Shown here piece after piece: positions 32,816-43,009 of a DNA stretch of 64,000 nt. Position 1 is the stretch's first letter. Each line of letters opens with the position of its first letter. The stretch is from the NCBI GenBank assembly GCA_964017045.1, contig OZ024809.1, forward strand, positions 868,001 to 932,000, in the 5' to 3' direction. The notes beneath the pieces were generated by a model, which was given only the letters and a program-made list of their open reading frames with translations, searched no databases and was not told the DNA's origin. The position numbers were made by a program, and so were the translations under genes. This DNA is from Omphiscola glabra. Taxonomy: Eukaryota > Mollusca > Gastropoda > Lymnaeidae.

Positions 32816-32997
32816 CAGGGGGCGAAGCTAGATTATTTTGCGCCAGTGGAGAAGATTCATTTGTACGCCTCCTACCACCCTTCTACTCTGAACCCTATTA
32901 TTTTCATCCGTTAAATATCATCAAACCCAATTTTGCACCCCACTAGTTTGACGCCCAGGGACGTCTGTCACCTCAGCCTCCTTTAGCTACGCCTCTG
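32816..32997. mobile_element. GGCGTAGCTAG-family MITE nested at the end of its neighbour (182 bp)
   Basis: Termini CAGGGGGCGAAGCTAG and CTTTAGCTACGCCTCTG. Flanks GCCACTGG and GCCTCTGG are a 7/8 target duplication derived from the terminus of the element on its left. Confidence 0.72.
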
Positions 32998-34057
32998 GCC
33001 TCTGGAACTGCCCATCCGAAAATCTGACACCCCCCCCCCCATCATTCCCCCCCCCCCCCCTTCCCGAGGACATTGTCTGAAAGAAACATTCAGCGTTCTC
33101 ATCCAAGTAAAGGGGAGCAATACCCATTACCGCGAGAGTTACCCAGGAGACCTCGATAGCCTCCCTTAGACTGATCCTCACTCATTGGTTGACTACGGAA
33201 CTTCCCGCGGGACTTCAAATGTTTGTTCAATGAATGAAACTATGACATTGCAAACATATCATACTAAGTTATTATTAATGGCAAATATTAAATCATTTTT
33301 AAAAGTTCAACCGTAATTAAGATCAATTGAAATTTTTTATTTTTAAATAATGGAATGGGGAATGACTAGAGTGAAACTAACAATAACTTGAGAACCGCTC
33401 TTTGATAGATGACTTTCAAAATGACTTCTTAATTTATCGTTGAAAATTATGACTTTTAAAAATACTTTATATTATTTTCTTCGTGTGTTTCTTTCTGGTT
33501 GGGTGGAAAAACCTTCGGACGGCTAATTGACCCACTTCCCGTCAATCTATCGAGCTAAAACTTTACACATAGACTCTTTGCCAATGACAACAAATTGTTT
33601 CGAATTTTCAGCTCCAACTCCAAACCACACCCTCCTCCCCCAAATCAGTTTTTCCTGTTTTTCAAGGGACGATGAAGGAAATATGATGACACTGATATCC
33701 CCAAATATAACTCCCGAAAACTGCACTAAATGAGTTTCTTAAACATTTCGCAAAATTGTACAACTTTGTTTTTAGGCATTGCTAAATTATTTATTTTTTT
33801 CAATAAATTAGTCAATGTTTATATTAACTAATTATAATTAACAGGCATGTAATACTGTACACAAATGTTTAGACTACTCGGACTTTCCTAATCACGCTTA
33901 ATATGAATAAATTACGAGATATGGAAATAATAATAACAACAAAAGTCGAATGTGGTTATAAAAATAATGCACATTAAACTTCTAGCCTAGACTAAAGTTG
34001 TAATGTAGAAGAATGTGTCATCAAACAGGACATTTACAGTATAGCATTAGAATGACG
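32998..34057. other. Non-coding DNA
   Basis: Contains two poly-C runs (33029-33060) and another TTGTCTGAAAGAAA module at about 33073. Nothing else recognised. Confidence 0.4.
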
Positions 34058-34167
34058 ATGTCTCGGCTGAACACACGTCTCGGCTGAACACACGTCTCGG
34101 CTGAACACACGTCTCGGCTGAATACACGTCTCGGCTGAACACACGTCTCGGCTGAACACACGTCATG
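34058..34167. repeat. 17-bp tandem repeat, 6 copies
   Basis: Unit CACGTCTCGGCTGAACA. Confidence 0.95.
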
Positions 34168-34317
34168 TGTAAATTATTGTAAAAGTATCATTACGATAAC
34201 GCTATATGGGGACTTAAGATTTTAACTCAGAAGACGACATAGACCGAGAAGAAACTAACTTGTTACTCACATGCAACAACTTAATATTTTAACTGGGATA
34301 TTAAAAATCTATCTTTG

Positions 34318-34676
34318 CAAGGTCCACGATGCCAGGTCAACCATGCAAGGTCCACAATGCCAGGTCAAACAATGTCAGCTCAACAATGCAAGGTCCACAA
34401 TGTCAGGTCAACCATGCAAGGGCCACAATGTCAGGTCAACAATGCAAGGTCCGCAATGTCAGTTCAACAATGCATGTCAACAATATCAGGTCAACCATGC
34501 AAGGTCCGCAATGTCAGGTCAACCATGCAAGGGCCACAATATCATGTTAACAATGCAAGATCCACAATATCATGTTAACAATGCAAGGGCCACAATATCA
34601 AGTTAACAATGCAAGATCCACAATATCATGTTAACAATGCAAGGACCACGATGTCAGGTTAACCATGCAAGGTCCT
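34318..34676. repeat. Degenerate minisatellite (about 27-29 bp)
   Basis: Alternating CAATGCAAGGTCCACAATGT and CAGGTCAAC / CATGTTAAC segments. Confidence 0.88.
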
Positions 34677-35541
34677 GTTACTCCTAGAAAGAGACCTATA
34701 AAAATTTAACTTTATGTATTAAAAAAAATTCTCATGAAAAGGTCACTTTTACATTAGGGGTCAGGTCATCCATATATGATATAGTACAAACCATATGATC
34801 CTAATATGATATAATACGTACTATATAGTAGAGACCGACCGAGTTTTGGCTTCAGCTACGGTTTCGGTTTTTGCCATTTGATCAATTTTGGCCTAGTTTC
34901 GCTTTCGGCCAAAACAGAAAATTACTTTCGGTTTAATTTCGGTTTCGGCCGAAAGTGACTGAGGTTTTCGGTCATCTACCAGAAGACAGACTGCCTGTCT
35001 CTATGGCCGGCAATCCGATGATATTCAATGTTGTACGACGTCTTGCTGTCATCGTATGATATAAGACTAATCCTCTGCGAACACTGCTCACAGCTATATG
35101 ATGACCTAATTGTCCTATATTTCCATATAATTAAATTTTAATTAGGCCTAGGCCAATGAAAACAGTTTTGTGAAAGAAAAACTTATCGAATGATAATATT
35201 TAGATCATTATTATATTTTTTTTTCAAAAATAATATTTGGAGCCCTAGGTTTATTCAATTCCTTCATATGTGATATTCATTTTGATGTATCTTTATCATG
35301 CTCATCAATGTCGTCATAGGCAAAGTTGATTAATATTGAATAATCATAGGGAATGGTAATATTTACATTATTATTTTTGTTTTATTACAAAAAAATTAAA
35401 ATAAAGAAACTCAGGTTTTTTCAATTGATTCATTTCTTGAAATTCATCATTATCATGCTCATAAACATTGTTATTGACGAAATTTTCCCCCGGGGGGCAT
35501 CTCAGGTTTTCGGGGGTGAGGGCAGTGCCAGTTGTCAGTGG

Positions 35542-35719
35542 CTAGAGTCGTAGCTAAGGGGCGGCAGATGGGACAATCGTCCCAGGGTGCCAGACTAATG
35601 GGGGATGGGTTTAGATGGTATTAATTGGTTGAAAATATTGGGTTTCAGAGTTGGAGGGGGCGTAAAAATGAATCTTGTCCCCTGACGCCAAACTCTGTAG
35701 ATACGCCCCTGCTAGTGTC
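35542..35719. mobile_element. GGCGTAGCTAG-family MITE, left end eroded
   Basis: GTCGTAGCTAAGG on the left and TGTAGATACGCCCCTG on the right, with CTAGAGTC and CTAGTGTC flanking sequence (7/8). Boundaries approximate. Confidence 0.5.
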
Positions 35720-36055
35720 GTCGAAATAAGGTGGATGGGGTGGTCCACTCAGGTGTCACTTTTTCTTTATGTGCAGATGTGGCATTTTCGGACAACTGCA
35801 GAGTTTGTATCGTGAAAGTGGGGATGGAAAATATTTGGCCGCCCATGGGAGCACTCATAGTAACTACGCTACTAGGAAGTGTATCTATCGATACCAAAAT
35901 CAGCGATCTTTTCATCGAGAAGTAGGGCTGAAATCGTCGGTGCCGATAAATCTTGATCGGTGGAGGGGTTTGGGGAGCCTGCCCCCCAGAAAATTTTTGA
36001 TTATTATGGATATGTATGACACTTTCCACCCGAATATTTGAAATGCAACTTCAAA

Positions 36056-36320
36056 ATTGTCTGAAAGAAACAACAAATTCGAGTATGCGCCAAAATAATG
36101 CATCCCTGCAATTTGAGATTGTACGACTGTCTTTAGCGTCCTAAATTATGCACCCCTTTCCTCGGTCTGATCAATGGTACGACTGTCTTTAGCGTCCTAA
36201 ATTATGCACCCCTTTCCTCACGCTGAACAATGGTACAGTATGGGGTTGATTATAAGCTTGTGTCTAATGATTACTCTGGGGCACGCCACAAATGGAGTGA
36301 ATTCAGTTTATATAATATGG
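36056..36320 (+). repeat. Dispersed unclassified repeat, paralogue of 32060-32435
   Basis: Same module order as at 32 kb. Here an internal segment of about 60 bp (ACGACTGTCTTTAGCGTCCT, then AAATTATGCACCCCTTTCCT) is tandemly duplicated at 36122 and 36178. Confidence 0.78.
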
Positions 36321-36477
36321 CAACGGAAGTAGGTGTCACTTAACTTTAAATTTATCATGTGCGCCCAGCAACCCCTTCGACTGAGGGTGCCTTGAATATT
36401 TTAAGGGCTTAAAGACGTGATGGGGATATTAAAATTTTATTAACTATCATCTTTCTATTCAGGTTGGCAAAACTGAA

Positions 36478-36756
36478 ATTGCTTGAACTGCTTGAACTGC
36501 TTGAACTGCTTGAACTGCTTGAACTGCTTGAACTGCTTGAACTGCTTGAACTGCTTGAACTGCTTGAACTGCTTGAACTGCTTGAACTGCTTGAACTGCT
36601 TGAACTGCTTGAACTGCTTGAACTGCTTGAACTGCTTGAACTGCTTGAACTGCTTGAACTGCTTGAACTGCTTGAACTGCTTGAACTGCTTGAACTGCTT
36701 GAACTGCTTGAACTGCTTGAACTGCTTGAACTGCTTGAACTGCTTGAACTGCTTGT
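36478..36756. repeat. Perfect 9-bp microsatellite (TTGAACTGC), about 31 copies
   Basis: No interruption or variant over about 280 bp. It stays open in all reading frames (LEL, NCL and minus-strand poly-Ser), which explains the overlapping frames there. Confidence 0.98.
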
Positions 36757-36940
36757 GCTATGCAAAAAAAAAAAAAATGATTAAATAAATAATTATAAAA
36801 CTAAAGATAGTTATGTGGCTTGAATTTTTTATTTACATTATTATTAGAGATACCTACTCAATAAATAAATGAATTTTAAAAAAAAATTCAATTAAAAAGG
36901 ATTCCATCACTAAAAAGCACTGCAAACATTATTTTATATG

Positions 36941-37711
36941 ATGAACGCAAATGGAAAAAACAAACTTACTTATAATTATAGTGCTTAGACTACCTTATCA
37001 AAATATTTCTTAATTTTACAAGATTCGAAAAAGCAAAAAAAAGAGGTTAATTAGAAAGGTCTATACATTTTTATGGGTTTTGAAAACTGGTCATTTTTAT
37101 AAATTACCTATGAACGGCATAACTATTTTAAGAAGACATGAGTTGTTTACAGAAGACATTATATTTACTAATGTGTGATTTTATCTTAGGGAAATTCGTA
37201 TGCAAATAAAGTATAAATTTCCCACTATCCAGCAGATTAAAATTTTTATTTGTTATTTCAAACTACTATAACTTTCTTAAATTGCCTCTTCGCCATACTT
37301 AAAATTTGTTTTATCTAAATCCAAAGAATCTATTTTAAATTGAACAATTAGCAATAACAATTTTTTTAAAACACGTACCACAAAATGGAATTGGCATGAT
37401 AATCGAAATGCTAGTTCACAAAAAAAAAAATTCTTAGCTTTCTACTAGATTCTCATCAAAAATAAAATTAATAATATACAAAAAAATTAGTGCAATGCCA
37501 ATGGGGCACTTTGTTTGTTACTCTGACATTAAAAAGAAAAGCAGTTGGGAAGTTAATAAAAGAAATATCGGCTTAGTATTAAAAAAAAATCTGTTATTCA
37601 GGAAACTTTGTAACAAAAGTAGCACATTTAAAGAAAACAAAAACGCTTTCGATTTAATAATAATTGATGAAACGTGCACTATTTGTATGCGCCCTTTCAA
37701 TTTTATAATTT
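36941..37711 (+). repeat. Dispersed repeat, inverted partner of 31091-31847
   Basis: Lies inside the large hAT-like element. See the partner for shared anchors. Confidence 0.8.
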
Positions 37712-37734
37712 GAAAAAAAAAGCTTAATGCCATC

Positions 37735-37886
37735 CAGAGGCGTAACTGGGTTTTTGGCGCCCTTGGCTAATTTGTTTTTTAAATAATAAAAATTTAAAAA
37801 TTAGAGATTTAGCGGCGCCCTTTTGAACTTGCGCAGTCCGGCGCCCTTGGCAACTGCCCCAATGCCAAGCCGTTGTTACGCCACTG
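37735..37886. mobile_element. GGCGTAGCTAG-family MITE with perfect target duplication (152 bp)
   Basis: Termini CAGAGGCGTAACTGGG and TTGTTACGCCACTG. ATGCCATC immediately flanks both ends, a perfect 8-bp duplication. The interior has repeated GGCGCCCTT. Confidence 0.88.
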
Positions 37887-38135
37887 ATGCCATCATACAA
37901 TTTATAATTAACCCCTAACTTTATTTTTAATCATGGTTTTACGATGAGCCATAATTTGAAAACAGATTGCACATGTTTATTACGTGACTAACTATTATAA
38001 AAATTTTAGACCTTTATAGGTATGTAAATGTATTTTAATACATTGTAATTAAAGTCTTTTAACTTGTCAGTTGCAAAAAAGAAATAAAACAAAATAGCGA
38101 TAAATGAGAACAACAGGAAGTAAGTAGTACGATTG
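37887..38135 (+). repeat. Diverged direct repeat, copy 1 (partner 39008-39280)
   Basis: Shares GCCATCAT..CAATTT, AATTAAC, ATTAAAGTCTTT.AACTTG, CAGTTGCA and GATAAATG.GAAC..GGAAGTAA with the partner. Confidence 0.65.
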
Positions 38136-38140
38136 GAACG

Positions 38141-38948
38141 GTTAGTGCGGCATCTCTCAGTGTGTGATACACGCTCTCCAGGGCCCTGTGTATAGCTTCA
38201 AGCTCCGCATCAAAATTTGATGCTGTGGTCCCACAGGGTCCAGAGAGTTTGCGGGACTCGATGTGGTCGTGTTCTCGGACTCAAGATCTGCTCTCGAGAT
38301 CTTGGGAAAGAGACAGGGTACCACTCACATGGTTGAAGTCATCCTGGATGACGTGTGCAAAATTGGTGAACTAGGAGGCAAGGTAACAGTGCAATGGATA
38401 CCTGGCCACGTCAACATCAGTGGCAACGAGAAAGCGGACACTCTTGCGAAATCCGGGGCCGCCCAGCCTCAGCCAGAAATACCAATGACTGGATTGGGAA
38501 TAAAGAACTGGCTGGCGGACCATTTTAGGAAAAAGTGGTACAGGCAGTGGGCGGACAATACGACCGCTAGAGGCGTCTATTCAAACATGCAAACTCCTAG
38601 CAGACAAGACCCATGGTGGGGGTTAGGCCGAAAGCAGCAGAGTTTAGTGACGCAAATGCGCACCGAGCATTGCCCCATAGGCACGTATTTCTGGCGTCTA
38701 GACAACAATCGGGATCCTACCTGCCGGCATTGCAACCTGGTCCCGGAAACGCTGGCGCATCTGTTGACAGAATGTCCCTCACTGGAGCTTCCGGGGGAGG
38801 CCAGGGCGGAGGGGGAACCCTATGTGAGGAAAATGTTGTATGGCACAGCTCAGCAGATGGAGTTGATTGCCAATTTACTAGCCGGGGCCTTAAGAGAGTA
38901 ATCTCAGGCCCTCACCAGAATATGTGTGTTAGTTAGTGCGGCATCTCA
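38141..38948 (+). mobile_element. 5'-inverted (twin-primed) LINE fragment with 16-bp direct repeats
   Basis: GTTAGTGCGGCATCTC occurs at 38141-38156 and 38933-38948. From 38157 to about 38220 the minus strand encodes FDAELEAIHRALESVYHT, the N-terminal RNase H helix region. From about 38221 the plus strand continues with the RNase H core. An inverted 5' piece joined to a sense 3' piece between target duplications is the expected product of twin priming. Confidence 0.7.
38221..38901 (+). pseudogene. LINE ORF2 C-terminal part: RNase H and CxxC zinc-knuckle-like tail
   Basis: Open from 38221 (TGA just upstream) to a TAA at 38899-38901. VVVFSDSRSALEIL carries a DSxxA-type active-site Asp, and WIPGHVNISGNEKADTLAK is the classic RNase H His/Asp motif (GHxxxxGNExAD). 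The tail has LVTQMRTEHCPIG, then CRHCNLVPETLAHLLTEC, a C-x2-C-x-H-x-C arrangement seen after RNase H in I/Jockey/Loa-type non-LTR elements. No start codon or RT is present, so it is a truncated copy rather than a gene. Clade not assigned. Confidence 0.85.
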
Positions 38949-39007
38949 GTGCCCTCCCGGAGAGATAGATGCAAGAAACACTTTTGCTAATAATAACTAT
39001 ATTTTTT

Positions 39008-39280
39008 AAACATGAGGCCATCATTCAATTTTTAATTAACATCATTCCCTATTGTAAAAGTCATGCTTTTATTATAAAATATAATTAGCAAACATAAAAA
39101 GATTGCTCACGTAAAGATTGCTCACGTTTGATACTTATTGAGAACTCTATTAAAAGTACAGACCTTAAAATTGAAGCAACTGTTGTTTAATATAGTGCTA
39201 TTAAAGTCTTTAAACTTGCCAGTTGCATAAAATAATTAAACAAAAAATACAGATAAATGCGAACGGGAAGTAACACTTCG
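39008..39280 (+). repeat. Diverged direct repeat, copy 2 (partner 37887-38135)
   Basis: Same anchors in the same order as copy 1. The pair brackets the LINE fragment. Confidence 0.65.
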
Positions 39281-40100
39281 GCTCATAATCGGGTAGGCAG
39301 ATTTTCGAAACATTGCAATATTTATAATCGAATAAAATAAGCTTCGAAGAAGTTTTGCCTTAAATATACGGTTCATCAAATATATCGAGCTTAGCGATAT
39401 TTCATAGATTCCACTAATTTTAATCGGTTAATGGCGCCAGATTGCATTCTTTTTAAACTGTTTAAAATGACAATTTAGTCGTTTTTAATTTAAAAATATA
39501 TAATTGTTCAATTGTTTTTACCCATTCTGCTCTGGGGGGAAGGGGCAGTGCTCCCCCCTCCGGAGAGATGCCTGAAAGAAACTCTGCGTTTAATAATATG
39601 AAGTAGGCCTACTGCAGACCTGTTAACTTTGATGATTTTGGCGGCCAAGTTAGATGTCTTTTGCCATTCTACGTCGCGACCCTTCAGAACAACCATTTTT
39701 TTTTTTAAAAATCCCCACCAATTTTTTTTTGGGGGGGGGGGGGGGCGTCGCCGAACCAAATAATTACGTCACCAGCACGGAAAGACTAATGTGTTGGTAC
39801 TAGGCTAAATATTACTACAGCGATATCTTGCAAGCTTTTTATGAAAGCATAAAAATAAAGCATTAATTTGACGATAACCGCGAAACACTGTGATGATATT
39901 TGTATAGCCTTAATAACTGATATTTAGGTGATAATTGTCTCTATTAGAGCCACAATAATTATTGTAGTTATATTTTCTAGATTGTAATTATATTCTAAAT
40001 GAAAAGAGAACCCAATGGTCTATTTTGCATAAATTTCGCACACACCCCCCCCTCCAAAGTTTCTCTTACCATACTACTTAAAAAAATATTTTAGAGAAGT
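39281..40100. other. Non-coding interior of the large hAT-like element
   Basis: Contains GCCTGAAAGAAA (39563), CTGCAGACCTGTTAAC (39612) and a G run at 39731-39744. No gene seen. Confidence 0.45.
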
Positions 40101-40442
40101 TAAAATTACTTTTAAATTATATTGGTAAAAGCCAAAGTATTCATTAGATGTTTATTTATTAATATTTACGATGATCTCATTTTTTATTAAAAGATTTTAA
40201 ATATTGACACTTTTTCCCATCATGTTTCGTTGTATGCAGAATGTATTGGTGAACAAATCTCAAAATATCTAAATATTTCGTTTTTGGCCGAAAGTCTCGT
40301 TAAGCTTTTGGTTTTGGCTTCGTTTTGGGCCGAGGGTTTAACTTTCGGCCAAGTTTCGGTTTCGGCCAAAATCAGAAAATGCCTTTCGGTCGGTCTCTAC
40401 TATATAGATGTATACATAATGTAGTACGCACTATCCATCCCC

Positions 40443-41159
40443 TCCCCGTGACGCTACAGCCCATGTAGGACTTTGGCCTGCCCCCTACTTCTTTCCACTC
40501 AGACCTAACTAATGCTTTTCTTTACATGCTTGGATTCCCAGCTGCTATAGATCTTTTTCCACATCATCCATCCAGCTAAGCCTATAGGTCTGCCTTTGAG
40601 ACGTTTTCCTCTGGAATTTTGGTGGTGCACCCTCTTCAACCCCCTATCATTTGGCTTTTTTTTTTTTAAGTGTCCCGAAGCGTACCCTGCTCTTTTTTTT
40701 TATCCTAGTATAGATTATACAATTCCTGGTTGGTTTGTATTCTCCATCCATATTCTTCCTTTTTTTTTTATCTATAATATATTCTCCGGAAAACGTTTGT
40801 TCTCCTGCCGTTTTTGTTAGGGTCCAAGTTTCACTCAGGTCTGATTACAGTTTTATAAATAGTCTTCTATGTTTTTATATAATGTTTTTACTTTTGAGTA
40901 TTTTTTGAGTACTGAAGTATGCCCGGTTTCCGGCTGATATTCTTTCTTTTATTTCTGTTAGTAATTCGTTTCTTTCATTTAATAAAGATCCTAGGTATTT
41001 GAATTGATTTACTTTTTCCAAAATGTGGTTTTTAATTTTAATGGTTTCATTTGTCTATTCATCTCTTATCCATAGTCTTGTCTTTTGGTTTTTTGGTTGT
41101 CAACTTCCAGCCCTGTTTGTAATGATTTGTATTCTAAATCAATAAAGGTAGTTCTTACT
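40443..41159 (-). pseudogene. Antisense LINE reverse-transcriptase C-terminal fragment
   Basis: Read on the minus strand, it gives TTFIDLEYKSLQTGLEVDN and QKTK, then HILEKVNQFKYLGSLLNER and TEIKERISAGNRAYFS, a textbook RT thumb-region pattern. After frameshifts comes RLKGRPIGLAGWMMWKKIY, ending VERSRGQAKVLHGL then stop. It is the same family as the fragment in intron 8. Interrupted upstream by the GC-rich insertion at 41160-41747 and 5'-truncated. Confidence 0.82.
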
Positions 41160-41747
41160 GAAAATGTCACATAAGAGATGGAGTCGGTGGGCCGTCGAGC
41201 GTGAGCTCTTAATGCCCCCCCCCCGGCGTCCCCCCCCCCCACAATCCAGCGCATTGATGGACTTAACCCGACGCCAGCCCGTGCGGAAGGGCGCCGGGAA
41301 CTTCCCCCTTGACCTAGGGGAGGCCCGGTCGACCGAGGACGCTGCGTTTAAAGCGTCCGCAGTCCACTCTCTGTGGGTCAGGACGGCTTTGCTTCCACCC
41401 CGGGGGGTCGGTGTTGCGTTACCACTCCCCACCGCCCAGGGAGTCTTTCGGTCGGGACGTTGGTAGTGGCGGGACGAAACGGTTGCCTAGGAGCGGCTTT
41501 CTCACGGCCGCGTAGCTAAAATCATCGGCATGGGTTTTGATGGCCACCCAAGCCTCATACCCATTAACAGCAACTAGTAATCATGTTAGTGGCAGCTCCC
41601 GTTGCGTTGGGAGTCATGCGTTTGGCCGGGGTTTTTTAGCTTCGGGTGGACAAGTCCCCCCTACTAGTCTGCCACGCCACGAAGAGGCAAAACCCCATGT
41701 GGACGCCCCCAAGTCTCCTCGGGGACGCTGCCGCTTTCGCAGCACAG
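41160..41747. mobile_element. GC-rich insertion of about 588 bp with a 13-bp target duplication
   Basis: GGTAGTTCTTACT stands at 41147-41159 and again at 41748-41760, so the segment between was inserted into the antisense LINE. It is far more GC-rich than its surroundings and full of short inverted repeats (for example GACGCTGCG...CGTCCGCAG and CTGCCGCTTTCGCAG). No poly(A), TIR or convincing ORF. It could be the 5' region of another retroelement or a retroposed structured RNA; I do not recognise it. Confidence 0.7.
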
Positions 41748-41919
41748 GGTAGTTCTTACTAAATGGATCCATATTATGATATAGTACTATTTGAATGGTC
41801 CCTTACTGTCATGGAATAAACTTAAGGGAATATAACTTATTTTAATATATATATTTAACAGAGTCCGCTAACATACCATTCACGTTATTTCAATAACGTT
41901 AAAAAGCATTCATTTTAAT

Positions 41920-42096
41920 CAGAGGCGTAGCTAGAGTGTTTGTCGCCCGGGGACAAGATTCATTTAAAAGAGCCTCCTTTTCTTTTTTCAACTCTCAAAC
42001 CCATTATTTTCACCAATAAAATATATCAAAATACATTCTGGCGCCCCTAACTAGTCCGGCGCCCATGGACATCTGTTCCTCCCTGTCCCCTTAGCT
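41920..42096. mobile_element. GGCGTAGCTAG-family MITE, right terminus lost
   Basis: CAGAGGCGTAGCTAGAGTGT through GGCGCCCCTAACTAG closely parallels the copy at 45252-45442, but the end stops at CCCCTTAGCT without the expected ACGCCTCTG. Confidence 0.75.
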
Positions 42097-42227
42097 GTTA
42101 ATTGTATAAAATATATTTGTTTATGAACCATCACATGGATACTTTATAATAGGTCAATTGTCATAATTATAATGTGCTACTTAGCTGAAATGAAGATGTC
42201 AGACTGAAGCCCTGTGTCAGATTTGTT

Positions 42228-42818
42228 GTGTGCCTTTGTGTTTGTGACGTATATATAGGAGGGTTGTGTTGTGTGTTATTGTGCTTTTGACTTAGATAGG
42301 CGTGTTGGGTTGTGTGTTATTGTGTTTTGTGACCTATATATAGGCGTGTTGTGTTGTGTGTTATTGTGTTTTGTGACGTATGTAGGTGTGTTGTACCGTG
42401 TATTATTGTGTTTGTGACGTATGTAGGTGTGTTGTGTGTTATTGTGTTTTGTGACGTATGTAGGCGTGTTGTACCGTGTTGTGTTGTGTGTTATTGTGTT
42501 TGTGACGTATGTAGGCGTGTTGTGTGTTATTGTGTTTGTGACGTAGGTAGGCGTGTTTTGTGTTATTGTGTTTGTGATGTATGTAGGTGTGTTGTACCGT
42601 GTATTATTGTGTTTTGTGACGTATGTAGGCGTGTTGTACCGTGTGTTATTGTGTTTTGTGACGTATGTAGGCGTGTTGTGTGTTATTGTGTTTTGTGCCG
42701 TATGTAGGCGTGTTGTACCGTGTTGTGTTGTGTGTTATTGTGTTTTGTGACGTATGTAGGCGTGTTGTGTGTTATTGTGTTTGTGACGTATGTAGGTGTG
42801 TTGTGTAGTGTGTCTAGT
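42228..42818. repeat. GT-rich tandem repeat of about 34 bp
   Basis: Repeats of GTGTTATTGTGTTTTGTGAC and GTATGTAGGCGTGTTGT with and without a TACCGTGTTGTGTT insertion. Confidence 0.92.
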
Positions 42819-43009
42819 TATTTATTAATGTAAAGCTGGTAAATTGTCTGTTGACTACCGTGTTAGTGGTCGTGCCTGGAGTAAAGCACAACTACAACCA
42901 AATCCTCAGTTTTGTCGAAGCATAACCACAGCCACATCCTCAAATTTTGTCAAAGTTTTTAGATTTTAAATTTAATCCAGACTATGCCACCCGAAGGTAA
43001 CGAGCTCAG

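Larger units (their letters stand above)
34829..40399. mobile_element. Large hAT-like element with 8-bp target duplication (5571 bp, non-autonomous or degraded)
   Basis: Termini TAGAGACCGACCGAG and TTCGGTCGGTCTCTA share a 14-bp perfect inverted repeat, flanked on both sides by CTATATAG. Subterminal regions on both ends are rich in TTTCGGTTTCGGCC and its complement. TIR start TAGAGA and 8-bp duplication fit the hAT superfamily. I see no transposase. The interior is filled with later insertions (a MITE, a LINE, a 9-bp microsatellite and dispersed repeats). Confidence 0.7.

Noticed and set aside
36409..36788. Poly-Ser and Leu-Glu-Leu repeat frames
   Set aside because: Artefact of the 9-bp microsatellite.
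41164..41466. 100-codon GC-rich frames in the insertion on both strands
   Set aside because: GC-rich DNA has few stops, frames overlap on both strands, and no known motif is visible.
41470..41490. GGGACGAAAC as a hammerhead 3' core
   Set aside because: No CTGATGA element upstream within the insertion.
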